37,490 bases of DNA from Streptomyces sp. WAC05374 (GCF_004353505.1 NZ_SMNQ01000031.1:1-37490), one strand, 5' to 3'. Numbered from the stretch's first letter, positions 24,224 to 32,371 are shown. Notes: a model not told the origin generated them from the letters alone. Numbers and translations are program-made.

Positions 24224-25015
24224 TCACGTCACGGACAGCGCGCCGTCCACCGCCAGGACGGTGCCGTTGGCGTAGGCGGCCTCCGGCCGCGTGAGCTGGA
24301 CGATCCACCAGGCGATGTCCTCGGGGCGGCCGACCCGGCCCGAGGGCACGCGCCCGGCCATCTCGCGCAGGAACGCCTCGTACGCCTCCGGGGGCATCCC
24401 GGCCCGCACGCCGACGCCCGTGTCGACGACGCCCGGCGCGATGCCGACCGAGCGGATACCGCGCGGGGCGAGCTCGACGGCCCAGGTGCGGGTGAGGAAG
24501 TCCAGGGCCACCTTGGCCATGCCGTACACGGAGTTCTCCGGCCACGCCCGGCGGCCCAGCGAGCCTGCCGAGCTGACGTTGACCACGACACCGCCGGTCG
24601 CCTCCAGGGCGTCCAGCGCCCGCTGGGTCAGGAAGACCGGGGCGATCAGATTGGTGCCGAGCTGCGCCCGTACGGCCGCGCGGTCCAGCCCCTCGAGGGA
24701 GGCGAATCCGGTGACGGCCGCGTTGTTGACCAGGACGTCGAGCCGGCCGAATTCACGCAGCGCGGTGGATACGATGAGTTCCGGTGCGTCGTGGTCGTGA
24801 ATGTCCGCCGCGAGAACGCGAATGCGGTCGTGTCCGTCCGCGGTTTCCTTGAGCGTCGATTCACTGCGGCCGACGACGAGGACGTGGGCGCCGCTCTCCG
24901 CGAATGCCCGGGCCGTCGCCGCTCCGATTCCCGTACCGCCGCCCGTGACGATGACGGCCTTTTCCACCGTCTCGTCCGGGCCGTTGTCCGCAGCCTTTCC
25001 GGAAGAATTGGTCAC
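24224..25015 (-). CDS. Short-chain dehydrogenase/reductase
   Basis: A 263-residue classical SDR: cofactor motif TGGGTGIG near residue 23, VLVNNAAV near 95, Ser in NVSSAGS and the catalytic pair SVYGMAK (YxxxK). The aspartate in LAADIHDHD is compatible with NAD(P). GTG at 25013-25015 with a GAGG ribosome-binding site is preferred over the longer frame, which would run into the upstream gene. It follows the beta-lactamase-fold gene by 7 bp on the same strand and so shares its transcript. Ketone reduction on the aglycone or, less likely, on a sugar. Confidence 0.9.
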   Translation of the reverse strand: MTNSSGKAADNGPDETVEKAVIVTGGGTGIGAATARAFAESGAHVLVVGRSESTLKETADGHDRIRVLAADIHDHDAPELIVSTALREFGRLDVLVNNAAVTGFASLEGLDRAAVRAQLGTNLIAPVFLTQRALDALEATGGVVVNVSSAGSLGRRAWPENSVYGMAKVALDFLTRTWAVELAPRGIRSVGIAPGVVDTGVGVRAGMPPEAYEAFLREMAGRVPSGRVGRPEDIAWWIVQLTRPEAAYANGTVLAVDGALSVT

Positions 25016-25022
25016 CGGGACC

Positions 25023-26099
25023 TCACGAGCACAGGGCGATGTTGACGCCACGGATGACGGCCTGCTCGGCGTCCGGCCCGAAGTCCTTGTCGCCGATGGT
25101 GAACGAGAGCTGGACGCGGGCGCTCAGGTCGCGGGTGGTGGCCGCGAAGGTGGCGTAGCCGGGGATGCCGGCGCCGTGGCCCCACAGGTCGAGGTCGTCG
25201 TCGTTCTCGAGCTTCATGATGCCCAGGCCGTAGCCGATGCCCATCGGAAGGTTCTCGATCATCTCGGGCGGCAGCGGGGTGGTCATCTCGGTGAACTCCG
25301 GCTCGTTCAGGAGCTTGCCGCTGAACAGCGCGGAGAAGAAGCGGTCGAGGTCCGCGGTGGTGGAGATGATCTCGCCCGCGCAGCCGGCCTCGGAGGGGTT
25401 CATCAGCGTGACGTCGACCGGCTCGCCGCCGATCTGCATGTAGCCGCGGGCGTGCGGCTCGGGGATGTTCGGGTCGTCGCCGGGCAGGACGGTCTCGTTC
25501 AGCCCGAGCGGCTCCAGGACCCGCTCGCGGATCTCGTCGCGGTAGGAGCGGCCGGTGACCTTGTTGATGAGCAGGCCGACGATGAAGTAGTTCGTGTTGC
25601 AGTACGCGAACTTGGTGCCGGGCTCGAACTCCAGCGGCTTGGCGGCCGCGATGGCGATCAGGTCCTCGGGCTCGTAGTGCTTGTAGCGGTCGCGCAGGAA
25701 GCGGTCGCCCGGCTTCTGGAACGAGTCCATGTAGTTGTACAGGCCGCTGGTGTGCTGCATCAGGTTGCGGATGGTGATCTTCTCGCCGTACGGCAGCAGA
25801 CCCGGCAGGTAGCTCTCGACGCTGCGGTCGAGGTCGATCCTGCCCTCCGCGACGAGCTGGAGCACCACGACGGCCACGAACGGCTTGGTGATGCAGGAGA
25901 TGCGGAAGCGGCCGTCGGCGGGGACGGGACGGTCGGTACCCAGCTCCGCGATGCCGGACGTCACCACGAAGGCCTCGTCCCCCCGGGCGACCCGGAACTG
26001 CACGCCTGCCGCTCCGGCTTCGACGAGCCGGTCGGCGGCGCCCTGGACGGCCTGCTGGAGGGCCGAGACCTCCGGCCGGGCGATCGTCGTCTGCGTCAT
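25023..26099 (-). CDS. Class C beta-lactamase-fold protein with CxxK in place of SxxK
   Basis: A 358-residue serine beta-lactamase/DD-peptidase-fold protein. The nucleophile motif, normally SxxK as in FRIGSVTK, reads FRISCITK: Cys69 stands where Ser is expected, with Lys72 kept. The codon is TGC on the minus strand, read directly. The second motif YCN (CNTNYFIVGLLINKVTG) and third motif WGHGAG are intact, so the fold and acid/base residues remain. No signal peptide is seen, so it should be cytoplasmic, unlike resistance beta-lactamases. It may be a thiol-dependent acyltransferase, esterase or thioesterase of the pathway. First gene of a leftward pair with the SDR. Confidence 0.9.
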   Translation of the reverse strand: MTQTTIARPEVSALQQAVQGAADRLVEAGAAGVQFRVARGDEAFVVTSGIAELGTDRPVPADGRFRISCITKPFVAVVVLQLVAEGRIDLDRSVESYLPGLLPYGEKITIRNLMQHTSGLYNYMDSFQKPGDRFLRDRYKHYEPEDLIAIAAAKPLEFEPGTKFAYCNTNYFIVGLLINKVTGRSYRDEIRERVLEPLGLNETVLPGDDPNIPEPHARGYMQIGGEPVDVTLMNPSEAGCAGEIISTTADLDRFFSALFSGKLLNEPEFTEMTTPLPPEMIENLPMGIGYGLGIMKLENDDDLDLWGHGAGIPGYATFAATTRDLSARVQLSFTIGDKDFGPDAEQAVIRGVNIALCS

Positions 26100-26191
26100 G
26101 TCGGGAAACCCCCATCGGGTGGCAGTCGGTTCTTTTGGCAGAGGCTGACCGGCCGGGGTGGAGAGGCGGCCGGGCGGTGGTGGAGCGCCGC

Positions 26192-26644
26192 TCAGGCGAG
26201 GTCGTCGCGGGTGACCGTACGCGCGGAGACCCGCAGCTCACCGTCCTGGCGGACCAGGACGTCCTCGCAGACGCACACGCGGTGCACCCGGGACTCGCCG
26301 CCGATCTGCGAGGCGTACACGATGGCGTAGGAGCGGACCTCGACCGCGCCGTCGGGCCGCGGGCGGACGTCGAACATGCCGATGAAGTGGCGGTGGCGCT
26401 GGCCCTCCGCGGCGAGCTCGGCCGCGGCCCGGCTGGTCGCCGCGATCAGCCCGGCGTGGCCGCGCACCGGCTCGGGGAGGGTCGGCACGGCGAAGGTCGC
26501 GTCCTCGGTGAAGGTCCGCGCCCACTGCTCGGCCTCGCCGAGGTCGAGGAGCTGCATCTGGTGGGCGTAGAACTGCTGGACCTCCGCGTGCAGGGCAGCG
26601 GACCAGGCGGCGGGGGTCGGGGCGAGCTCGGGTGCGAGCGTCAT
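26192..26644 (-). CDS. NTF2-fold protein (SnoaL-like/ring-hydroxylase beta type)
   Basis: A 150-residue NTF2-like protein. A helix with AEVQQFYAHQMQLLDLGEAE precedes WARTFTEDATF. The strands RHRHFIGMFDV and AVEVRSYAIVYAS follow, and the C-terminus is VSARTVTRDD. This is the layout of ActVI-ORFA-like and ring-hydroxylating-oxygenase beta-type proteins found in type II PKS clusters. The ATG at 26642-26644 is chosen because upstream residues are not conserved-looking. It is divergent from the ketoreductase, with a palindrome copy between them. Function unknown; a cyclase or an oxygenation accessory role is possible. Confidence 0.8.
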   Translation of the reverse strand: MTLAPELAPTPAAWSAALHAEVQQFYAHQMQLLDLGEAEQWARTFTEDATFAVPTLPEPVRGHAGLIAATSRAAAELAAEGQRHRHFIGMFDVRPRPDGAVEVRSYAIVYASQIGGESRVHRVCVCEDVLVRQDGELRVSARTVTRDDLA

Positions 26645-26750
26645 GGCGTCTCCGTTCGGTCGATTCGGCCGTCCGCCAGCCTGGCCGGGGCCGGTCGCAC
26701 GCGGTTGGAACATCCCTCAAGCCCGTCCCTGGCGGCCGCCACGGCGGCAG

Positions 26751-26773
26751 GGGTTATCACGGCGTGATAACCC
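26751..26773. promoter_or_regulatory. Palindrome copy 5 (extended, perfect)
   Basis: The core TATCACGGCGTGATA at 26755-26769 is extended to an 11+1+11 perfect inverted repeat (GGGTTATCACG, G, CGTGATAACCC). It lies in the 223-bp divergent region between the NTF2-fold gene and the ketoreductase, about 95 bp upstream of the latter. The best-preserved copy and the clearest operator candidate. Confidence 0.7.
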
Positions 26774-26867
26774 GGGCCGGTGCCACGGGGGTTGAGCCGC
26801 CTTCCGCCGCACCTCGAGCGGCACGGGACACGGTCGGAGTCACCAAGGCGCTCCTGGAAGGAAACCG

Positions 26868-27653
26868 ATGACGACAACGACGAAGCCCGTCGCGCTGATC
26901 ACCGGCGGAACGAGTGGTATCGGCCTGGCGGTGGCCCGCGAACTGGGCCGCCGGGGCCACCAGGTCTTCCTGTGCGCGAGGACCGAGCAGCAGGTCAAGC
27001 AGACCGTGGAGGACCTCCGCGAGGAGGGCATCGACGCGGACGGCGTCGCTGCCGACGTCCGGTCGCCCGAGGCGGTGACGCGGCTGGTCGCGGCCGCCGT
27101 CGAGGCGTACGGCCCGATCGGCATCCTGGTGAACAACGCCGGGCGCAGCGGTGGCGGCCCGACGGCCGACATCACCGACGAGCTGTGGTACGACGTCATC
27201 GACACCAACCTCAACAGCGTCTTCCGGCTGACCCGCGAGGTGCTCAAGAAGGGCGGCATGAGCGACGCGCCCTACGGCCGGATCATCAACATCGCCTCGA
27301 CCGCCGGCAAGCAGGGCGTCCTGCTGGGCGCCCCGTACAGCGCCTCCAAGCACGGGGTGGTCGGCTTCACCAAGGCGCTCGGCAAGGAGCTGGCCCCCTC
27401 CGGCATCACGGTCAACGCCGTGTGCCCCGGCTATGTCGAGACGCCCATGGCCGAGCGTGTGCGCCAGGGCTACGCCGCCGCCTGGGACACCACGCAGGAG
27501 TACGTCCAGGAGCAGTTCGAGGCGAAGATCCCGCTCGGCCGCTACTCGACCCCCGAGGAGGTCGCCGGGCTGGTCGGCTACCTGGCCACCGAGACGGCCG
27601 CCTCCATCACCGCGCAGGCCCTCAACGTCTGCGGCGGGCTCGGCAACTTCTGA
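26868..27653 (+). CDS. Type II PKS ketoreductase (ActIII-like C9 reductase)
   Basis: A 261-residue SDR nearly collinear with ActIII. The cofactor motif is TGGTSGIG (12-19), and Asn114, Ser144, Tyr157 and Lys161 form the catalytic tetrad at ActIII numbering. The XGG motif that follows NNAGR is SGG at 94-96 rather than PGG. It reduces the C9 carbonyl of the nascent polyketide with NADPH. GGAAGGAA precedes the ATG. The aromatase/cyclase follows 39 bp downstream in the same operon. Presence of a C9 KR together with a didomain ARO/CYC fits an anthraquinone or anthracyclinone scaffold. Confidence 0.96.
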   Translation: MTTTTKPVALITGGTSGIGLAVARELGRRGHQVFLCARTEQQVKQTVEDLREEGIDADGVAADVRSPEAVTRLVAAAVEAYGPIGILVNNAGRSGGGPTADITDELWYDVIDTNLNSVFRLTREVLKKGGMSDAPYGRIINIASTAGKQGVLLGAPYSASKHGVVGFTKALGKELAPSGITVNAVCPGYVETPMAERVRQGYAAAWDTTQEYVQEQFEAKIPLGRYSTPEEVAGLVGYLATETAASITAQALNVCGGLGNF

Positions 27654-27692
27654 GCGGCGCTCCGCGAGCGCCTCGACCACGAGAGAAGGGTA

Positions 27693-28655
27693 GTGAAGGT
27701 GTCGGCTGAACAGGTTCACCGCACATCGCACGACGTGGAGATCGCCGCACCGGCGGCGGTCGTCTACGGGTTCATCGCGGACACGGAGCGGTGGCCGCTG
27801 TTCTTCCCGCCGAACGTGCACGTGGAGCGGCTGGAGTTCGACGGCACCAGCGAGCGGCTGCGCATGTGGGCGACCGCCAACGGGGCGGTCAAGTCCTGGA
27901 CGTCGCGCCGGACGCTGGACCCGGCCGCGCGGCGCATCGAGTTCCGCCAGGAGATCCCGGCCGCCCCGCTCACCGGGATGGGCGGGACCTGGATCGTGGA
28001 GGACCTGGGGCAGAACTCCTCCCGGCTGACCCTGCTGCACGACTTCACGGTGGCGGACGACCGCCCCGAGGACGTCGAGTGGGTCGACCGGGCCACGGAC
28101 ACCAACAGCCGGGCGGAGCTCGGCCGTCTCAAGGCCCTCGCGGAGCGGTGGGGGAGGCTGGACGAGCTGGTGCTGTCGTTCGAGGACAGTGTGCGGGTCA
28201 ACGGCCCGGCGGAGCTGGTGTACGACTTCCTCTACCGCGTCGGCGACTGGCCCGAGCTGGTCCCGCACGTCTCCCGCCTGGACCTCACCGAGGACACCCC
28301 CGGCGTACAGGTCATGGCCATGGACACCCGAACCGCCGACGGCAACACCCACACCACCGAGTCCATCCGCATCTGCTTCCCCCACGCCGGCCGCATCGTC
28401 TACAAACAGACCGCCACCCCCGCACTGATGGACGCCCACACCGGCGAATGGACCGTCACCCCCGACGAAACCGGCGTCACCGTCACCTCCCAGCACAGCG
28501 TCGTCCTCCGCGAAGACACCATCCAACACGTCCTCGGCCAGGGCGCCACCCTCGAACAGGCCCGGCGCTACGTACGCGAAGCCCTCGGCCGCAACTCCAC
28601 CGCCACCCTCAACCTCGCCAAGCAGCATGCCGAGGCGGCCGCCGTCACCCGGTGA
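27693..28655 (+). CDS. Didomain aromatase/cyclase (START-fold)
   Basis: 320 residues made of two tandem START/polyketide-cyclase domains: residues 1-150 (HDVEIAAPAAVVYGFIADTE) and 160-310 (FEDSVRVNGPAELVYDFLYR). Didomain ARO/CYCs work on C9-reduced chains and close and aromatise the first ring, matching the ActIII-type KR just upstream. GTG 27693 is preceded by GAGAGAAGGG. The C-terminal 100 codons use C at the wobble position almost exclusively (for example repeated CACACC), a sharper bias than the first half. A terminator follows at 28674-28705. Confidence 0.95.
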   Translation: MKVSAEQVHRTSHDVEIAAPAAVVYGFIADTERWPLFFPPNVHVERLEFDGTSERLRMWATANGAVKSWTSRRTLDPAARRIEFRQEIPAAPLTGMGGTWIVEDLGQNSSRLTLLHDFTVADDRPEDVEWVDRATDTNSRAELGRLKALAERWGRLDELVLSFEDSVRVNGPAELVYDFLYRVGDWPELVPHVSRLDLTEDTPGVQVMAMDTRTADGNTHTTESIRICFPHAGRIVYKQTATPALMDAHTGEWTVTPDETGVTVTSQHSVVLREDTIQHVLGQGATLEQARRYVREALGRNSTATLNLAKQHAEAAAVTR

Positions 28656-28673
28656 CCCGGCGGCTCGGCGACC

Positions 28674-28705
28674 GGGCCCCGGGAGGCATCCGCTTCCCGG
28701 GGCCC
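28674..28705 (+). terminator. Hairpin after the aromatase/cyclase gene
   Basis: An 11-bp GC stem (28674-28684 with 28695-28705) and a 10-nt loop. It marks the boundary between the PKS genes and the replication module. Confidence 0.7.
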
Positions 28706-28719
28706 TCGTCATGCCGGTG

Positions 28720-29303
28720 AGCGACCCAAGCGACTCAAGCGACTGAACCCGGGACTCCTGTCGGCGTTCTGCCGTGGTGGGGTGCAGTTCCACTGCACAT
28801 CTGCTGCACAGTCGCTTGAGTCGCTTCGGTCGCTTGGGTCGCTGACCCGGTCCCGGGAGGCGTCGGTCGCTGCTCGGTCGCTGGGCCCGGAAGGGCCCCT
28901 GGGGGCACAGCGACTGAAGAAGAGCGACTGAAGCGTTTCTGGGTCGCTCGTGGGTCTCAGGAAAAAGCCCAGGTCAGAGGGGGCTTGTTGGCCGATCAGC
29001 GACTGAAGCGACCGAAGGTCCGGGTATATCAAGACATTCGCGCGTGCGCGTGTATGCGCGTGCGCGTCATATATAGAGGCCTTGAGTCGCTTCAGTCGCT
29101 GTTTTGGCTTGCACAGGGCGTCTGACGTGCTGTTTCTTGGAGCTACTCAAGGAGCTACCGAAGGAACTCCAGTCGCTGCCGGTTCGTTGCTTCAGTCGCT
29201 GGCGGTTCCCACCCCGACACGACGGGGTGTTTCTCCCCCAGAGACCCCCGGGTCACCAGAGCTTCGCTAATCTATGTTCGTCGTTGAGTCGCTTCGGTCG
29301 CTG
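28720..29303. repeat. Iteron-like array upstream of the prim-pol gene (candidate replication origin)
   Basis: This 661-bp stretch without a gene (28656-29316) is filled with copies of a 9-bp unit, consensus AAGCGACTS or its complement SAGTCGCTT. The clusters lie at 28720-28747, 28809-28843 (the reverse complement of the first with one extra unit), 28863-28882, 28909-28935, 28998-29017, 29084-29101, 29171-29201 and 29285-29303. A small hairpin GTGCAG/CTGCAC (28782-28798) lies between the first two. The layout resembles plasmid iterons serving as binding sites for a replication initiator. The region has visibly more A/T than its surroundings. Confidence 0.7.
29022..29077. other. Alternating purine/pyrimidine tract flanked by AT-rich hexamers
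   Basis: Two copies of GCGCGTGCGCGT separated by a short TAT-containing spacer (29040-29067), with TATATC on the left and CATATATAG on the right. It is prone to Z-DNA or unwinding and lies inside the iteron field, a plausible DNA-unwinding element. Confidence 0.45.
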
Positions 29304-29316
29304 ATGGGGGATGCGC

Positions 29317-30429
29317 ATGGCTCATGAGCTGTGGGTTTCGCGCAGCGACTCAGGGCAGTCCGACTCCTCGCCCGTCGTCGCTCCGCAGAGCCTGGCGATC
29401 GCCAGGTGGTGTGCCAGCCGTGGCTGGCCGGTCCACCCGCTGGCACCGGGGCGCAAGACCCCGGCGGCCAACTGCGAGGCGTGCCGCCGGCCCGGCCACA
29501 CCCACCAGGGATGCGCCTGCCTCCAGGCTGGTCGCTGGTGCCACGGATTTCACGCGGCCACTCTGGACTTCGCCCGGATCGAGCAGTGGTGGGCCCGCAA
29601 CCCCGGCCTCGGCGTCGGAGTCGCCTGCGGCCCCGCCAGCCTGGTCGTCATCGACATCGACGCGCACGAGCAGCAGCCGCCCGAGCGCGACCGCCTGCTG
29701 CCCGGCATCCCCATCCCCGCCGGCGTGGACCTGGTCGGACTGGCCAACGGCTTCCACATGCTGGGCGTCCTGGCCGCCCTGCGGGGCGCCACCAGCCCGG
29801 CGGACGACGACACCACCCTGCGGGTGCGCACGCCCTCCGGAGGCCTCCACGTGTGGTACCGCGCCCACAGCAGCCACCGGTGGCAGTGCTCCACCGGGTC
29901 GGGCGGCGGCCGCGCCCTGGCCTGGCAGGTCGACGTCCGGGCCCACGGCGGCTACATCGTCGCCCCGGGCACCACGACCCCGGCCGGCACCTACACGCCC
30001 GTCGGCCCGGTACGCGAACCCGCGCCCCTGCCCAACTGGCTGGCGCACGAACTGGACCGTACGGGGCACCTCCCGCCCGCCCACGTGCCCGCCCCGCGGC
30101 CCGTGCCGCCCCGGGCCCGCCAGGCGGTCATCGCGGCCGGAGGGGGCCGTCACGCGGCCGGCAGGGCCCTGGCGACCGTGCTGGGGGAGGTGGCCGCCTG
30201 CGCGGCCGTCCCCGAGGGCGCGGCCTTCTCCGCCAAGCTCAACCGCGCCGCCTACACCGCCGGGGGACTGGTCGCCGCCGGGCACCTGACGGCCGGTGAC
30301 GCCGAACAGGCCCTGCGGCAGGCCGCCGAACAGGCCCGCCCCGGGCAGGAGCGCCGCTACGGCGCCATCATCCGCAGCGGCCTCAACGCCGGTTCGCTGC
30401 GGCCGCTCTCCCCGGGGGGCCGCGCATGA
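29317..30429 (+). CDS. Bifunctional DNA primase/polymerase (prim-pol)
   Basis: 370 residues. The archaeo-eukaryotic-primase-type catalytic pair D113xD115 (VVIDIDAH) and the following GGLHVWY (His near 179) identify the prim-pol domain that makes primers and extends them. A Cys/His-rich insertion near 50-75 (CEACRRPGHTHQGCACL) may bind zinc. Two in-frame ATGs exist; 29317 is preferred because the GGGGG ribosome-binding site touches the other at 29311. The stop overlaps the helicase start (ATGA). Prim-pol plus SF3 helicase forms the replication module of some actinobacterial integrative elements and plasmids. No integrase or transfer gene is near. Confidence 0.9.
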   Translation: MAHELWVSRSDSGQSDSSPVVAPQSLAIARWCASRGWPVHPLAPGRKTPAANCEACRRPGHTHQGCACLQAGRWCHGFHAATLDFARIEQWWARNPGLGVGVACGPASLVVIDIDAHEQQPPERDRLLPGIPIPAGVDLVGLANGFHMLGVLAALRGATSPADDDTTLRVRTPSGGLHVWYRAHSSHRWQCSTGSGGGRALAWQVDVRAHGGYIVAPGTTTPAGTYTPVGPVREPAPLPNWLAHELDRTGHLPPAHVPAPRPVPPRARQAVIAAGGGRHAAGRALATVLGEVAACAAVPEGAAFSAKLNRAAYTAGGLVAAGHLTAGDAEQALRQAAEQARPGQERRYGAIIRSGLNAGSLRPLSPGGRA

Positions 30430-31973
30430 CCTCCCGCAACGACAACGCCCTCTTCGACGCCCAGGCGGTCGCCGCGCAGATCCTCGCCCAGGTCCCCGCC
30501 CCGCTGCCCGCCCAGGGCGGCGAGTCCACCGTCGGCCACACGCCCCCGGCCGAGACGCCCCCCGCCGGCGAACCGGCCGGAGGTGAGGCGACCGCCGCGG
30601 GCCTGCTGCCCGACACCCTCACCGACCGGGGCAACGCCAAGCTGTTCGTGAAGCTGTACGCCAACGACTACCGGCACGTCCCCGGGCTCGGCTGGTACCG
30701 CTGGGACAGCACCCGCTGGCAGATCGACGAGGACGACACCGTCATCTGGGCCGCCGGGGACCTGGCCGAGAGCATCGCCTCCACCGACCCGCGCGGAGTG
30801 TTCACCGGCTCGGCCCTCCAGCAGCACCGCCGCCGGGCCCTGAGCACCAGCGGCATGAACGCCATGCTCACCCAGGCCAAGGCCGCCCCCGGCATGGTGC
30901 TCAACGCCGCCCGCCTCGACGCCGACCCGTACGCCCTGTGCACCCCGGCCGGGATCGTCGACCTGCGCACCGGGCTGATCCGCACGCCCGACCCCGACAA
31001 GGACTTCCACTCCCGCTCCACCAGCGCCGCGCCCCAGCCCATGCCCACGCCGCGCTGGCACCGGTTCCTCACCGACACCTTCGGCGAGGACGCCGACGGC
31101 GCGGAGATGGTCGACTTCCTGCACCTGCTGCTCGGCTACTCGATCACGGGAGACGTCGGCGGACAGGTCATGCCGTTCCTGTTCGGCTCCGGCAAGAACG
31201 GCAAGTCCGTCCTGCTGGACGTCCTGATGAAGCTGCTCGGCGACTACGCCGACGCCGCGCCGCCCGGGTTCCTGATGTCCCGCCCCTACGAGGGCCACCC
31301 CACCGACCTCGCCGAACTGCACGGCCGCCGGGTCATCGTGTGCAGCGAGGTCAAGCCGGGGGACAAGTTCGACGAGGCCCGCGTCAAGCTCCTGACCGGC
31401 GGCGACCGCATCAAGGCGCGCCGCATGCGCCAGGACTTCTTCAGCTTCCAGCCGACCCACAAGCTGTGGCTGCTGGGCAACCACCGCCCCGAGGTCGGCA
31501 CCGGCGGCTTCGCCTTCTGGCGCCGTATGCGGCTCATCCCCTTCGAGCGCGTCGTCTCCGACGACCGCAAGATCGACAACCTGGCGGACATCCTGGTCAC
31601 CGAGGAGGGCCCCGGCATCCTCAACTGGCTCATCGAGGGTGCCCGCCGCTACCTGGCCGGGGAGAAGGACCTCACCGGCCCCGAGCGGGTCCGCATCGCC
31701 ACCACCGCGTACGCCGAGACCGAGGACCACACCGGGCGCTTCATCAGCGAATCGTGCCGAATCGACCCGGATCTGCGCGCGGAACAGGCAGCGCTCTACG
31801 CGGCGTACAAGTCCTGGTGTCACAATGAGGGGGCACCGGCCATCTCGTCCCGTGCCTTCGCGGCCAGGGTCCGTGAGGCGGTGGGGCTGGCGTCGCCGAA
31901 GGAGATGATCCTGTCCAACCAGCGGAAGTACTACCCGGGCATCGGACTGCTCGCTGACCAGGAGACGGCATGA
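30426..31973 (+). CDS. Phage/plasmid-type primase-helicase (P4/D5 family, SF3)
   Basis: A 515-residue D5/P4-type superfamily 3 helicase. After a Pro/Gly-rich N-terminus of about 50 residues comes a D5_N-like region (WDSTRWQIDED, LNAARLDADPYALCTPAG). Then Walker A GSGKNGKS (about 254-261), Walker B RVIVCSE and the sensor LLGNHRPEV follow, with a C-terminal winged-helix-like part. It unwinds DNA at an origin, probably recruited to the upstream iterons. It overlaps both neighbours by ATGA junctions, so the three genes form one transcript. It is a mobile-element function foreign to the polyketide pathway. Confidence 0.92.
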   Translation: MTSRNDNALFDAQAVAAQILAQVPAPLPAQGGESTVGHTPPAETPPAGEPAGGEATAAGLLPDTLTDRGNAKLFVKLYANDYRHVPGLGWYRWDSTRWQIDEDDTVIWAAGDLAESIASTDPRGVFTGSALQQHRRRALSTSGMNAMLTQAKAAPGMVLNAARLDADPYALCTPAGIVDLRTGLIRTPDPDKDFHSRSTSAAPQPMPTPRWHRFLTDTFGEDADGAEMVDFLHLLLGYSITGDVGGQVMPFLFGSGKNGKSVLLDVLMKLLGDYADAAPPGFLMSRPYEGHPTDLAELHGRRVIVCSEVKPGDKFDEARVKLLTGGDRIKARRMRQDFFSFQPTHKLWLLGNHRPEVGTGGFAFWRRMRLIPFERVVSDDRKIDNLADILVTEEGPGILNWLIEGARRYLAGEKDLTGPERVRIATTAYAETEDHTGRFISESCRIDPDLRAEQAALYAAYKSWCHNEGAPAISSRAFAARVREAVGLASPKEMILSNQRKYYPGIGLLADQETA

Positions 31974-32371
31974 GCGCCCTCATCGCAGAGGACGAGATCA
32001 TCCACGAGGTCGACCTCGTCTGGCTCGAGGACATCGGCGACCTCGACTACGTACGACAGAGCCTCGACCGGCTGCCGACCCGCCGTGGCAAGCCCGCCTA
32101 CCACCGCGACGGCCGCATGGTCGGGTACGCGCTGCTGGGGCCCGGTGCCAAGCCGTCGCGCTCGTCCGGCACGTTCCGTCGCCGGGTCTTCTGGCTGCTT
32201 CCGCACGACCGCGACAGCGAACCCGACGGTCTGTACGCCACCGGCGCCCCGGCCGAGGCGGTCGACCCGCGCACGCTCGCCCCGTGCAGCAAGGGCCGCA
32301 AGACGGCCCGCTCCGAGGGAGGTCCTCCCTCGTCGGCGATGCGGGAGCTGGGCATAACCCTGCCGCTGTGA
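31970..32371 (+). CDS. Hypothetical protein of the replication module
   Basis: A 133-residue protein I do not recognise. It has an acidic N-terminus (AEDEIIHEVDLVWLEDIGDLDYV) and a middle stretch RMVGYALLGPGAK followed by an Arg-rich FRRRVFWLLPHD. The C-terminus is basic and ends SAMRELGITLPL. No membrane segment or cysteine motif is present. The ATGA overlap with the helicase indicates the same operon and a role linked to replication or control of the element. Terminator hairpins follow directly. Confidence 0.7.
   Translation: MSALIAEDEIIHEVDLVWLEDIGDLDYVRQSLDRLPTRRGKPAYHRDGRMVGYALLGPGAKPSRSSGTFRRRVFWLLPHDRDSEPDGLYATGAPAEAVDPRTLAPCSKGRKTARSEGGPPSSAMRELGITLPL

Noticed and set aside
25023..26099. 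Beta-lactam resistance gene
   Set aside because: It has Cys in place of the nucleophilic Ser and no export signal, and the context is a polyketide pathway.
28720..29303. CRISPR array
   Set aside because: The repeat unit is about 9 bp, occurs in both orientations with irregular spacing, and no cas gene is present.
29311..29316. ATG at 29311 as the prim-pol start
   Set aside because: The GGGGG ribosome-binding site directly abuts it with no spacing; the ATG at 29317 has suitable spacing.
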